This document shows, one piece after another, positions 35,063 through 43,685 of a stretch of 64,000 nucleotides of DNA (the stretch's first letter is position 1; each line of letters opens with the position of its first letter). The notes beneath the pieces are model-generated. The model had not been told where the DNA came from, searched no databases, and was given only the letters and a program-made list of their open reading frames with translations. The translations under genes and the position numbers were made by a program. Source of the stretch: GWA2-66-18 sp964537395 (GTDB lineage: Bacteria; Elusimicrobiota; Elusimicrobia; UBA1565; UBA9628); the NCBI GenBank assembly GCA_964537395.1, contig CAZIBN010000002.1:1-64000 (forward strand), written 5' to 3'.

Positions 35063-35905
35063 TTATCCTTTTTTGCCCGCGACCTGGCGGAGGCGAAGCC
35101 GGAGCCGGCGGGCGATCTGGACCGCCGCTTCGGAGCGCACGCGCGCGAAGCTCGGCCAGCTGTTGATGTCGATGATATAAATCTTTCCCTCGGGAGTGAT
35201 GATGGCGTCGCCGCCGAACACCTCGACCTTCACGGTCTTGGCGGCGAGCTCGGCCTGGGCGGCGAGGTCCTCGAGCTCGAAGGGCAGGCGGCGGGCGGTG
35301 GAAGGATCGTGGTAGAACCACGTGAACCACTGGCCGGGGCCGACGCCGTAGAACTTGATGAGGTCGCCGTCGGTGTGGCGCTGGATCGCGAGATCCTTGA
35401 TCTCCCGGCTCTCGAACTCGCGCCGGATCTTCTCGGCTTCGTCCCAGTCCTTGGCGAAGACCACGTCGTAGGCGCAGGTGTTATGCACGTCGCCGCGCTT
35501 GAGCCACCAGCCTCCGTCGGCCTCGAAGTCGGGCGCCTTCTTGTTGGCGTCGGCGGTGGAGCGGCGCACCACCGTGGACGGATACGAGAGGCCGGGCGTG
35601 TTCGCGAAAGATTCGAGCATGCGCGTGCGGTAGCAGCCGAGCACGGAGTCGGCGGGGTTGACCGTCACGACGCCGGTCTCGGCCTCGATCTTCTTGAGGC
35701 GCATGAGGCGCGGGTAGGTCTCGCACATCGGGACGATGAGATCGAAGCCTTTCCCGTCGGCGCGGTCGAATTCCTCAGGGGTCATCACCGTGACCTCGGT
35801 CTTGAGGATCGAGAGCTGGTCCATCACCGCCTTGAGGATCAGCGCGTCATCGGACTCGCGGCCGGGGGAGTTCTGGGTCTCGCGCAAAATACCAAGAGCT
35901 TTCAT
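35063..35905 (-). CDS. ATP-grasp enzyme, RimK- or ITPK-like
   Basis: 280 residues. C-terminal ATP-grasp signature FGGDAIITPEGKIYIIDINS followed by WPSFARVRSEAA, with the metal-binding D-x-N (IDIN). The centre has VTVNPADSVLGCYRTRMLES, similar in pattern to the segment before the ATP-binding lobe of inositol-trisphosphate 5/6-kinases (ITPK) and RimK-like ligases. ATP-grasp enzymes here could either ligate an amino acid to an amine or phosphorylate inositol phosphate. The inositol setting makes the kinase reading worth testing. Overlaps the upstream nucleotidyltransferase by 4 nt. Confidence 0.8.
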   Translation of the reverse strand: MKALGILRETQNSPGRESDDALILKAVMDQLSILKTEVTVMTPEEFDRADGKGFDLIVPMCETYPRLMRLKKIEAETGVVTVNPADSVLGCYRTRMLESFANTPGLSYPSTVVRRSTADANKKAPDFEADGGWWLKRGDVHNTCAYDVVFAKDWDEAEKIRREFESREIKDLAIQRHTDGDLIKFYGVGPGQWFTWFYHDPSTARRLPFELEDLAAQAELAAKTVKVEVFGGDAIITPEGKIYIIDINSWPSFARVRSEAAVQIARRLRLRLRQVAGKKG

Positions 35906-36612
35906 CGGTTCGTCTCCACGGTGAGAAATGTTTCGGCGGCATGTAAGTCTTCGGGCCGGTCCACGTCGAGAGATTTGGAGAGGATAACACCTTTAACGAC
36001 CGCGCCTGAGGCGACGAGATCTCGAAAAAAATCCCTAAGTCGAGAATGCCGTTCAGCCTGCGGAATATCCGTCGCGGCCTTCCGAGTCATGTAATAAAGG
36101 CCGCAAGTCACGGCGTCCTTACGCTTCGCGTCGGCGCCAAGGGCTGTTATGCGGCCATTCGCGTCCGCGTCGGCCCACAAGGGTTTCTCGTCGTCGACAT
36201 GCAACGTTAAAGCAAGTCCCGCGTCGGCGTTGGAGCCCCGGCATTCGCGTATGAATCGAGCGACATCGTCCGTCTTGATCAACGCGTCCACGGTGCTCAC
36301 GATGAATTCTCGATTCGTTGCCGTTTCCGCAAGCCGTTTGGAAACGAGCCGGAACGACTCGAACGATGAGGCCGTGTCGGCCGTCACGAAATCGAATTTG
36401 ACGTCGGGGAATGCTGAGGACAGATAAGGCGCGACTGCGTCGCCGCGCGAATTGGTCAAAACGACAATGTCTTTACACCCCGCCGAGCGCAATCCGACGA
36501 CCACCCAATGGATGAGCGGCTTCGCCGCTATATTTATCATCGGCTTAATCGTGCCCGGATGGCTCTTGCTCAGGCGCGAGCCCTCGCCGGCGGCGATGAT
36601 CGCGGCTCTCAT
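35902..36612 (-). CDS. MobA-like / sugar- or inositol-phosphate nucleotidyltransferase
   Basis: 236 residues. N-terminal MRAAIIAAGEGSRLSKSHPG matches the nucleotide-binding loop (G-x-G-x-R) of the sugar nucleotidyltransferase superfamily, followed by IKPMINIAAKPLIHW. The region with VSTVDALIKTDDVARFI includes the metal-binding Asp. Enzymes of this group activate a phosphorylated sugar or alcohol with CTP, GTP or UTP. Next to INO1 and a CDP-alcohol phosphotransferase the natural candidate is CTP:inositol-1-phosphate cytidylyltransferase (IPCT). Overlaps both neighbours by 4 nt. Confidence 0.88.
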   Translation of the reverse strand: MRAAIIAAGEGSRLSKSHPGTIKPMINIAAKPLIHWVVVGLRSAGCKDIVVLTNSRGDAVAPYLSSAFPDVKFDFVTADTASSFESFRLVSKRLAETATNREFIVSTVDALIKTDDVARFIRECRGSNADAGLALTLHVDDEKPLWADADANGRITALGADAKRKDAVTCGLYYMTRKAATDIPQAERHSRLRDFFRDLVASGAVVKGVILSKSLDVDRPEDLHAAETFLTVETNR

Positions 36613-37274
36613 CCGAGCGCCGCCTCGAGCTCAGTCACCGAGCGCAGCGTCCAATGCTGGCCTGCTTTTGGCGGCTTCGCCGCCGCTGAAATCAACGCGA
36701 TTTTCATGCCGACGCCGGCAGCGCCCGCCATGTCGCGCTTGACCGAGTCCCCGACCATCACGCACTCCGCAGGGGAGGCGTCGACCGCCTTGGTGGCGTG
36801 GAGGAAGATCGCGGCGTCGGGTTTGGTCACGCCGAGCACGCCGGAGTCGGCGACCACGGAGAAGAGCGGGCGCAACCCTTCGGCGGTCAGGATCCCATCG
36901 AGGTTGCCGTAGAAATTCGACACGATGCCGAGGCGGTAGCGCTTGGCGAGGCGCTCAAGCACGGGGGCCAGGCGCTGGAACTGGCCGCGGCAGTCGGCAA
37001 CAAAACGGCCGGCGATCGGGTCGACCAGGTCGCTGCGGTGCGGAGCCAGGATCTTGATCACATCTTCGACCTGGAGGCGCACGGTTTGCGCCAGGTCCAG
37101 GCCCTTCAACGCGTGCCGGATGTGAAGGTTGTCGTCGGAATCGTAGAAGGCGCGGTCAAAGAGATCCTTTGGGAAATCAAGGCCGGCTTCCTTATAAATG
37201 GGGTGGAAGCGCTCGAGCCAGGTGGTTCCATCGGCATCGAGGGTCCCCCCATAGTCGAACAACAGGGACTTCAT
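36609..37274 (-). CDS. HAD-superfamily protein, DxGxT variant
   Basis: 221 residues from ATG 37274 (MKSLLFDYGGTLDADG). HAD motif I keeps the nucleophile D7 but has Gly at the usual acid/base position (D-x-G-x-T). Motif II is IVSNFYGN, motif III/IV are KPDAAIFLHA and MVGDSVKRDMAGA. A cap domain lies at about 20-90. HAD proteins lacking the second Asp can still act as phosphonatases or dehalogenases, or with altered phosphatase mechanism. First gene of the inositol operon; a perfect TATAAT ends 6 nt before the ATG. Upstream in-frame ATGs at 37292 and 37301 are possible but lack a ribosome site. Confidence 0.85.
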   Translation of the reverse strand: MKSLLFDYGGTLDADGTTWLERFHPIYKEAGLDFPKDLFDRAFYDSDDNLHIRHALKGLDLAQTVRLQVEDVIKILAPHRSDLVDPIAGRFVADCRGQFQRLAPVLERLAKRYRLGIVSNFYGNLDGILTAEGLRPLFSVVADSGVLGVTKPDAAIFLHATKAVDASPAECVMVGDSVKRDMAGAAGVGMKIALISAAAKPPKAGQHWTLRSVTELEAALG

Positions 37275-37286
37275 TCTAATATTATA
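37275..37286 (-). promoter_or_regulatory. Leaderless promoter (-10 TATAAT) of the inositol operon
   Basis: Minus strand TATAAT (37286-37281), six bases, ATG 37274. It is a consensus -10; -35 not obvious. Divergent from the pil promoter at 37340. Confidence 0.55.
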
Positions 37287-37339
37287 CTTCATAGCGTTCA
37301 TGCTGGCTGATGCGAACATCGCCGTGAATCGAGTAGGTC

Positions 37340-37368
37340 TTGACAATCTCAGGTAAACCTGTTATAAA
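37340..37368 (+). promoter_or_regulatory. Near-consensus sigma-70 promoter upstream of pilM
   Basis: TTGACA (37340-37345), exactly 17 bp, TATAAA (37363-37368). It is the best sigma-70-type promoter in the window. Transcription would begin near 37375, right before the terminator hairpin at 37388. Confidence 0.75.
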
Positions 37369-37380
37369 TCCGTGCCGCAC

Positions 37381-37437
37381 AAAAAACGCGCCGAGTCCGA
37401 CCTCCCGTGGAATACGGGGGGGCGTCGGCGCTTTTTT
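37381..37437 (+). terminator. Intrinsic terminator/attenuator in the pil leader
   Basis: Stem base GCGCCGA (37388-37394) with TCGGCGC (37425-37431), an internal loop, then inner stem CCCGT / ACGGG, followed by TTTTTT (37432-37437). The left flank AAAAAA makes it bidirectional. It lies about 15 nt after the expected start point and 40 nt before pilM, so it would stop most transcripts unless relieved. Confidence 0.8.
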
Positions 37438-37477
37438 AATGGCCTGTTGCGGTCGTAGACTGGAAGCAAGGAGATAA

Positions 37478-38617
37478 ATGCCTAAGATCGATGTCAAGGA
37501 GAAGCTCGGGGCCCTGAAAGGGCTCGCGGAGATGTTCCTTGGCCCCAAGGACGTCGTCGGCATCGACGTCGGCTCATACTCGGTCAAGGTCGTCCTCTTT
37601 AAGGTTGAGGCCGGCGTGTGCCAGCTTAAAGCCTGGGGCCATCTGCCCCTGGGCGCGAAGGTGGACGCGGGCCCCGATGAAAAGAAGGCGGCCGTGGTCA
37701 ACGCGCTGCGCGCCCTCTTCATCGAGAAGGGCATCAAGGTGAAGGACGTCTCCACCGCTTTGTCGGGCAATGCGGTCATCGTGCGTTATGTCAAATTCCC
37801 CCGTTTGACGAAGCTCGAGCTTCTGTCGACCTTGGCCACCGAGGCCGAGCCGTTCATCCCTTTCGACATCAACGAAGTCCAGCTCGGATTCCATATCCTC
37901 AGCGAGATCGTCGAGGACGGACAGAAGAAGATGGAGACCGTGCTCGTCGCGGCAAAGCGCGAGCTCATCGTTTCCCGCCTTGAGATCCTGCAGGGCGCGG
38001 GGCTGACCCCCGCGATCATCGACGTGGACAGCTTCGCGCTCGAGAACGTCCACGAGAAGATCCGAGACGCGAAGGAAGGCCCGGGCGCGACGCTCTATCT
38101 TAATATCGGCCACATGGTGACGAACCTTTCCATCGTGGAGAACGGCGTCACGCGCGTCGTGCGCGATATGTTCATCGCCGGCAACACGATGACGAAGGCC
38201 ATCATGAAGGCTTTCCAGTGCGACGCGGCCAAGGCCGAGGAGCTCAAGCATTCCCGCGGCGTGTTCGTCGATCCCGCGGAGAAGGAGAAGGCCCTCGCCG
38301 ACGGCGACCGTGACGGCCTCGGCGTCTCGCAGGCTGTCGGCCAGGTCGCCCGAGACCTCGTCGCCGAGGTCCACCGCTCCGTCGACTTCTATCTTTCGCA
38401 AGGCCCGGACCGCTCGATCGGCCGCATCATGCTCGCCGGCGGCAGCGCGCGCCTGAAGAATCTCGACAAGCATCTTGCCCAGGAGTTGAAGGTCCCCGTC
38501 TTGGTGCTCAATCCTTTCTCGTTCGCGAAAGGCGGCGAGGCCGTGCCCGAAGGCCTGTCGCCCTCGTTCGGCGTGGCGGCGGGGCTGGCTCTGAGGCAGA
38601 ACAGGGATTGGGAATAG
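37478..38617 (+). CDS. pilM: Type IV pilus assembly protein PilM
   Basis: 379 residues, actin-like ATPase fold: VVGIDVGSYSVKVVLF (phosphate 1), TLYLNIGHMVTNLSIVENG (phosphate 2) and GRIMLAGGSARLKNLDKHL (adenosine). PilM is cytoplasmic and binds the N-terminal tail of PilN, linking the ATPase platform to the periplasmic alignment complex. Start ATG 37478 has a strong AAGGAG Shine-Dalgarno. First of five pil genes in the standard order; likely controlled by the promoter/terminator leader upstream. Confidence 0.95.
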   Translation: MPKIDVKEKLGALKGLAEMFLGPKDVVGIDVGSYSVKVVLFKVEAGVCQLKAWGHLPLGAKVDAGPDEKKAAVVNALRALFIEKGIKVKDVSTALSGNAVIVRYVKFPRLTKLELLSTLATEAEPFIPFDINEVQLGFHILSEIVEDGQKKMETVLVAAKRELIVSRLEILQGAGLTPAIIDVDSFALENVHEKIRDAKEGPGATLYLNIGHMVTNLSIVENGVTRVVRDMFIAGNTMTKAIMKAFQCDAAKAEELKHSRGVFVDPAEKEKALADGDRDGLGVSQAVGQVARDLVAEVHRSVDFYLSQGPDRSIGRIMLAGGSARLKNLDKHLAQELKVPVLVLNPFSFAKGGEAVPEGLSPSFGVAAGLALRQNRDWE

Positions 38618-38621
38618 CGCG

Positions 38622-39164
38622 ATGATCAAGGTCAACCTTGTTCCCTCCGAGATCCTCGCCAAGGCCAAGTCGCGGCAGCTGCTGCTCCAGGCCGGCGCCG
38701 TCGGCAGCCTGTTAGCGCTGCTGCTCCTCGGCGCCTCCTTCGGCCATTGGTACGGCAAGCACGCGCTCGAGATCACGTTGGTCGAGAAAGAGGCCAAGCT
38801 CAAGCAGCTGGACCGCATCGTCAAGCAGGTCGAGGAGCTCGAGAAGGCCGCCGCCGCCGTGCGCGCGCGCCTCGGCGTCATCGAGGATCTCCTGCTTGGA
38901 CGCGCCTACTACCCCATCTTCATGTCCGAGTTCGCCCGCTCGGTTCCGGCCGGCGTCAAGGTGAACTCGATGGGCACCGCGACTGCGGCGCCCGGCACCC
39001 TCAAGCTTACGATCGCCGCCGTCGCGAACACCAATGAGGACATCGCGGCCTGGGTGAAGACCCTGGAGAAGAACGCGAAGTTCGCTTCGATCGAGTTCGG
39101 GGCCGTGTCCGTCGCCGGGACCACCTATAACTTCTCGTTGACGGCGACGTACACGAGCAAATAA
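38622..39164 (+). CDS. pilN: Type IV pilus inner-membrane protein PilN
   Basis: 180 residues. The conserved cytoplasmic tail MIKVNLVPSEILAKAK contains the INL(L)P-like PilM-binding motif, here KVNLVP. One membrane helix (about 27-45), a coiled coil (VEKEAKLKQLDRIVKQVEEL) and a ferredoxin-like periplasmic domain follow. It pairs with PilO to form the alignment complex. 4 nt after pilM. Confidence 0.92.
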   Translation: MIKVNLVPSEILAKAKSRQLLLQAGAVGSLLALLLLGASFGHWYGKHALEITLVEKEAKLKQLDRIVKQVEELEKAAAAVRARLGVIEDLLLGRAYYPIFMSEFARSVPAGVKVNSMGTATAAPGTLKLTIAAVANTNEDIAAWVKTLEKNAKFASIEFGAVSVAGTTYNFSLTATYTSK

Positions 39165-39165
39165 A

Positions 39166-39711
39166 ATGGCCATGCAACTCTCGAAGCAGCAGCAGCAGTA
39201 TCTCGGCGCCGGCGCCGTGCTGTTCGTCGTTTTCAGCGTCGTCTATGTGAAGTTCTTTTGGCTACCCATCTCGGCCGCCAAGGCTGAGGCGACGGAGAAG
39301 ATCGAGAAGATCAGCCTCCAGATCAAGAAGGCCCAGGAGCAGGCGGCCCGGCTCGAGCGCCTGCAGGCCGAGATCGCGAGCCTCAACGAGCGTGCGGCCG
39401 AGGCGGAGAAGAAGCTGCCCAAGACGAAATCCGCTCCCGACATCCTGCTGACCATCTCCTCTCTCGCGCAGAAGAACCGGGTCGTCATCCAGAGCTTCAC
39501 GCCGGGCCCGATGAAGAGCCAGACCTATTTCATCGAGCTCGCCTACCCCCTTTCGATCAAAGGCTCCTATCACAACATCGGCCGCTTCCTGGCCGCCGTC
39601 GGCCTTGAGGAGCGTATCTTCAACGTGAGGGACATCAACTATCCGTCCGCGGACCCCGGCGGAGACATGACCGTGACCTTCACCTTGCTCTCGTACCAGT
39701 ATAAAGGATGA
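39166..39711 (+). CDS. pilO: Type IV pilus inner-membrane protein PilO
   Basis: 181 residues: short cytoplasmic tail, one membrane helix (about 12-30), coiled coil (about 40-85, Ala/Glu/Lys-rich with EKIEKISLQIKKAQEQAARL), and a PilO domain ending DINYPSADPGGDMTVTFTLL. It dimerises with PilN and contacts PilP. One base after pilN and overlapping pilP by 4 nt. Confidence 0.92.
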   Translation: MAMQLSKQQQQYLGAGAVLFVVFSVVYVKFFWLPISAAKAEATEKIEKISLQIKKAQEQAARLERLQAEIASLNERAAEAEKKLPKTKSAPDILLTISSLAQKNRVVIQSFTPGPMKSQTYFIELAYPLSIKGSYHNIGRFLAAVGLEERIFNVRDINYPSADPGGDMTVTFTLLSYQYKG

Positions 39712-40202
39712 TCACCGCCACCATCGTTTTACTCCTCGCGACGGCCGGCCTCGCCTCGGCGGGGCCGGCTCCGTCGCCGGCCGCCGTGGCGACGTCGACG
39801 AGCGCCGCGCGCTCGCCGATCGGGGTTTCGACGCAGACGGTCTCGAGCATCTACACGGGCGACCGCGTGCGCGATCCCTTTCTGCCGGCCGCGATGGGCG
39901 GGGCCCGATCCGTGCGCGTCGAGGACGCGAAGACCGACGGCCCCGAGATCGTGGACATCCATGGCATGACTTTGCGCGGCATCATGAAGGACACGAAGAT
40001 CGACTACGCGCTGTTCTCCTCCGAGGGCGGCGGCACCTACCTTTTGCGCGGCGGCAAGCTTTACAACGAACGCAATAAGCCGGTCCCCGGAATCACCGGC
40101 GCCATCAAGCTGAAGCAGAAGACCGTGGAGCTCATCACTCCCGATAAGGACGTGCAGGTGTTCCGGCTTGGCGAGGATGAGAAAGCGAAGGAGAAGCTGT
40201 AG
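39708..40202 (+). CDS. pilP: Type IV pilus protein PilP (no lipobox)
   Basis: 164 residues with a signal peptide (MITATIVLLLATAGLASAG). The mature part has GDRVRDPFLPAAMGG, the RDPF-type motif of PilP, then the beta domain MTLRGIMKDTKIDYALFSSE to VPGITGAIKLKQKTVELIT. Proteobacterial PilP is a lipoprotein; this one has no Cys at the cleavage region, so it would be free or held by PilN/O and PilQ. It bridges inner-membrane complex and secretin. Confidence 0.88.
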   Translation: MITATIVLLLATAGLASAGPAPSPAAVATSTSAARSPIGVSTQTVSSIYTGDRVRDPFLPAAMGGARSVRVEDAKTDGPEIVDIHGMTLRGIMKDTKIDYALFSSEGGGTYLLRGGKLYNERNKPVPGITGAIKLKQKTVELITPDKDVQVFRLGEDEKAKEKL

Positions 40203-40215
40203 CCGCGGAGAATCT

Positions 40216-42294
40216 ATGATCAATCACCAAATAAAGAAAGCCCTGTCCGCGGCCCTTGCCGTCGTGCTCGCCCTTCCCGCGGGCGTCATCCCGGCCTTCG
40301 CCGCTGACGCCGTGCCTGCTCCCGCCGAATTCCGTGGCATCGAGGTCGCCAACGATTTTGTCACGATCAAGCTCAGCACGGGAGTCCTCTACAACAGCTT
40401 TTTGACGCAGACTCCCCCGCGTCTCGTGATGGAGCTCCTCGACACCAAGCACGAAGGTCCGACCCAGTCCGTCAAGGGCAAGGGGGCGTTCCTCTCCGGT
40501 GTGCGCTCAAGCCAGTTTGAGAAGTCGCCGCGCCTGATCACGCGCGTCGTGATGGATCTCGTGAAGATGGCGGGCTACAAGGTCGGCACGACCAAGGACG
40601 GACTGACCGTGCAGATCGTGGGCTCGGTCGATGATGCTCCGGCCTCGGCCGTCGTGCCGGCGGCGGTCGCACCCGTCGCCGCCGCTCCCAAGCTTCCCAC
40701 GGTCAAGCCCGTCGTCGCCAAGCGCGCCGCGGCCGCCGTCGCCGCGGTTGAGGCTCCGGCTCCGGCTTTTGTCTTTGCGCCAACGCCGGTTGCGGCTCCG
40801 GCAGCGGTTGCGGTCGCCGGGCCCGAAGCCAAGGTGAAGCCGCGCGTCAATGTGACGGCCGTTCAAGCCATGCGCCGTGCCGGTCTTGATAAGACCATGA
40901 CTTTGGAGCTCGGGGCCGCCGCCCAGGCTTCCGACATCACGAAGACCAAGTTCGACCCCGTCGGCGATGCCGACGACGACCGCTCCCAGCGCGCGCCCGG
41001 CGGGCGCATCTTCCGCGACATCATGAGCCGCCTGCCTCGCGACATCGTGACGCTTGATTTCGACAACACCGACATCCGCGATGTCGTTCGCCTGCTCGCG
41101 GCCAAGTCGAAGGTCAACATCGTCTTCGGGGCCGACGTCTCGGGTTCGCTGACCTTGCATCTGACCGACGTTCCCTTCAACGAGGCCTTCCGCACCGCGC
41201 TGTCGATGATGAAGCTGACGACCGACCAGGTCGGCGACAACATCCTGCGCGTGATCACGCCCGCCGAGCTCAAGACGCAGCGCACGAGCTCGACGGCGAT
41301 CACCAAGGTCTATGTCCTTAATTACGCGAAGGCCGCCGAGGTCAAGACGACGATCGATTCCGTCCGCAGCGCCGAGGGCCGCAACGGCAGCTCGACGGCG
41401 GATACCAAGACGAATACCTTGATCGTGACCGATTCTCTCGAGGGGCAGCTGTCGACCGAGAACCTGATCTCTCAGATGGACCAGCGCCCGCGCCAGGTGC
41501 TCATCGAGGCCAAGCTCGTCGAGGTCAGCGCCGACTCCGGCCTCAACTATGGCGTGCAGTGGGACTACCAGGGCGTGCAGACCGGTAAGCTCGGCGGCCA
41601 GCAGGGGACCTCGCTCTTCGGTACGACCACCAGCCCGCAGAAGGCCAGCAGCCCCACCTTGCCGCCGCTCAACCAGAACGCGAACGTGATCGAGGGCGTG
41701 GGCGCAGCCGGAAGGGGCACGGGCGTGAATCTCGCCAACACCGCGTTCGGCGCGCTGACGTTCGGCCGCATCACGAACAACTTCATCCTCAACGCCACGC
41801 TGACCGCGGCGGCCACGGAGGGCAAGGCCAAGGTCCTGTCCGAGCCGAAGATCGCGACCCTCAATAATCAGGCCGCGAAGATCGACGTCACGACGCAGAT
41901 CCCGTACACGACCACGAACATATCCGCGACGGGCGCGCAAAGCATCACGGTCACGTACGTGACCACCGGCATCAAGCTGACGGTCACGCCGAGCATCAAC
42001 GCCGACGGGCGCATCACCCTGAACATCAACCCGGAAGTGAGCCAGCCCTCGGCCGCGGCCCCGGGTGCGGCCCCGGCCATCGACTCGCGCACCGCGCTGA
42101 CGACCGTGCTCGTGCGCGACGGCGAGACCATCGTCATCGGCGGCCTCATCAGCGATTCCTTCCGTGACTCGATCTCGAAGGTCCCGCTTCTTGGAGACAT
42201 CCCGATACTGGGCTGGCTTTTCAAGAAGAAGACGAAGACCCGGGTGCGCGTGGAGCTCCTCATCTTCGTGACGACGAGAATCCTGCCCGACTAG
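40216..42294 (+). CDS. pilQ: Type IV pilus secretin PilQ
   Basis: 692 residues from ATG 40216. Signal peptide (to about 30, PAFAADA), one AMIN domain (FRGIEVANDFVTIKLSTGVL, about 35-135), an Ala/Pro/Val linker (about 140-225), a secretin N-terminal domain (PRDIVTLDFDNTDIRDVVRL onward), an N1-type domain (ITKVYVLNYAKAAEVKTTI) and the secretin barrel (about 430-690). The barrel ends LLGDIPILGWLFKKKTKTR and VELLIFVTTRIL, which is diagnostic. It forms the outer-membrane pore for the pilus. Only one AMIN domain is evident. 13 nt after pilP. Confidence 0.95.
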   Translation: MINHQIKKALSAALAVVLALPAGVIPAFAADAVPAPAEFRGIEVANDFVTIKLSTGVLYNSFLTQTPPRLVMELLDTKHEGPTQSVKGKGAFLSGVRSSQFEKSPRLITRVVMDLVKMAGYKVGTTKDGLTVQIVGSVDDAPASAVVPAAVAPVAAAPKLPTVKPVVAKRAAAAVAAVEAPAPAFVFAPTPVAAPAAVAVAGPEAKVKPRVNVTAVQAMRRAGLDKTMTLELGAAAQASDITKTKFDPVGDADDDRSQRAPGGRIFRDIMSRLPRDIVTLDFDNTDIRDVVRLLAAKSKVNIVFGADVSGSLTLHLTDVPFNEAFRTALSMMKLTTDQVGDNILRVITPAELKTQRTSSTAITKVYVLNYAKAAEVKTTIDSVRSAEGRNGSSTADTKTNTLIVTDSLEGQLSTENLISQMDQRPRQVLIEAKLVEVSADSGLNYGVQWDYQGVQTGKLGGQQGTSLFGTTTSPQKASSPTLPPLNQNANVIEGVGAAGRGTGVNLANTAFGALTFGRITNNFILNATLTAAATEGKAKVLSEPKIATLNNQAAKIDVTTQIPYTTTNISATGAQSITVTYVTTGIKLTVTPSINADGRITLNINPEVSQPSAAAPGAAPAIDSRTALTTVLVRDGETIVIGGLISDSFRDSISKVPLLGDIPILGWLFKKKTKTRVRVELLIFVTTRILPD

Positions 42295-42311
42295 ATGCTG
42301 GTCCCGGCCTA

Positions 42312-43685
42312 GTGCTCGCGGGCCTCGTCGGGAGCGTCGTCGCCTCGGGGCTTCTTCTGAGAGGCGCATGGGACCTGTGGGCTCAGTCCTTGGTCCTCAT
42401 CGCGCTTCTGTCGGCCTTTGCGGCCTGGCTGTGCCTCCGGCTGGCCGCCGGCTGGCTTCCTCGTCCCGATCCCAAGATCCTTATCTGGGCCGCGGCGCTC
42501 GCCGCCCTCTCCGCGCTGTCCGCGTGGGCGAGCCCGGTGCCGGCCTACTCTCGCCCGGCCTGGGCCGCGGCGGCGGCGGGGTTGGCGTTGTTCCCGTTGG
42601 TCTCCGTGCTCGGCTCCGAGGACCGCGCGCGGGTCGAGAGGTTTCTGCGTGCGGCCGCGTGGATCCTGGTCCTGCTCGCGGTCTATCAGCGCCTTCATGG
42701 CGAGGGACGCCCCGCCGCGACGTTCCTTAACCAAAACGCGTTCGCCGGCGCGATCCTCCTGCTGCTCCCCATCGCGGCGCGCGCCGAAGATTGGGCGCTC
42801 GCCGGTGGGTTGCTGCTGTGCCTGTGGTGGGCGCGGTCCGTCGGGGCCTGGCTTGGGCTTGCTGTCGCCTTGATCCTGCACCGGCGCGCGGTGGGCCTCA
42901 TCGCCTTTTGGCTTGGCTCCATCGCGGGCTTCATCGGGCTTGTCGCCGCCTACGCCAAGATCCAATCGCCGGAGACCTTGCACCGCCTGGAGTGGTGGAA
43001 GGCGGCCTGGCGCATGGCGGCCGAAGCGCCTTGGCTCGGCCTTGGGCCCGGCGCGTACGCTTATGCGCTGCCGTCGCACGCGCCGGTCAGGCCCGAGCTG
43101 TCCACCTTGTTCGCGCATCAGCATTTTTTCGAAACGGCGGCGGAGCGGGGCTGGCCGTACGCCCTGCTTTGGATCGTCGGCCTGGCCGTGCTGCTCAGGC
43201 CCGCTCCCGCCGCGCGGCGATTCGGCCCCGTGGCGGCGTTGATCCACGGGCTCGTGGATTATGCGCTGTCCGTGCCCGGAGTGTTCTGGCTTTTCTGCGC
43301 GTCGACGGCGCTGGCCGCTCCCGAGTCGGGCCGCTCCGTCAACGTCCCGCTTCGCTGGCGCCCGGTCCTATGCGCCATCGTCCTTGCGGTGGCCGCCGCG
43401 TCCGGGGTTTTCGTCTGGCGCGGCTGGTCGGCCGATCGCCTGCGCGCACAGGCGGTCGTCGCCATCCGCGAGGGCCGTCTCGACGAGGCGGAGGGGAAGC
43501 TTGTAGCCTCCGAGATCTTGTCGCCGCATCCCGAGGCCGCGCGCTTCCGGGCGGAGCTCCTGCTGGCGCGCGGCGGGCCGGCGGCGGAAGCCGCCCTGCA
43601 CCTGAAGCGCGCGATCGCCCTCGATCCTTATCGCGCCTCGAACCAGGCTTTATTGGAAAAGCTTTCGGAGGCGCGTGAGCGCTGA
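42312..43685 (+). CDS. O-antigen ligase-like membrane protein with TPR tail
   Basis: 457 residues from GTG 42312. About ten membrane segments, with a Wzy_C/O-antigen ligase-like signature TLHRLEWWKAAWRMAAEAPW and LGLGPGAYAY, then HQHFFETAAERG. The end (residues about 375-457) holds TPR-like helices (AVVAIREGRLDEAEGKLV, ALHLKRAIALDPYRASNQAL). WaaL/Wzy-type enzymes join glycans or glycosylate pilin; closeness to pilQ makes a PilO/TfpW-type pilin ligase a serious alternative. Overlaps the next gene by 11 nt. Confidence 0.82.
   Translation: MLAGLVGSVVASGLLLRGAWDLWAQSLVLIALLSAFAAWLCLRLAAGWLPRPDPKILIWAAALAALSALSAWASPVPAYSRPAWAAAAAGLALFPLVSVLGSEDRARVERFLRAAAWILVLLAVYQRLHGEGRPAATFLNQNAFAGAILLLLPIAARAEDWALAGGLLLCLWWARSVGAWLGLAVALILHRRAVGLIAFWLGSIAGFIGLVAAYAKIQSPETLHRLEWWKAAWRMAAEAPWLGLGPGAYAYALPSHAPVRPELSTLFAHQHFFETAAERGWPYALLWIVGLAVLLRPAPAARRFGPVAALIHGLVDYALSVPGVFWLFCASTALAAPESGRSVNVPLRWRPVLCAIVLAVAAASGVFVWRGWSADRLRAQAVVAIREGRLDEAEGKLVASEILSPHPEAARFRAELLLARGGPAAEAALHLKRAIALDPYRASNQALLEKLSEARER

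Noticed and set aside
37375..37477. c-di-GMP riboswitch in the pil leader
   Set aside because: The leader is only about 60 nt to the terminator and the conserved riboswitch blocks I know are not present; only a promoter-terminator arrangement can be supported.
40507..42369. 620-codon minus-strand frame opposite pilQ
   Set aside because: pilQ has full secretin signatures on the plus strand; the antisense product is a compositional shadow rich in Arg, Gly and Asp.
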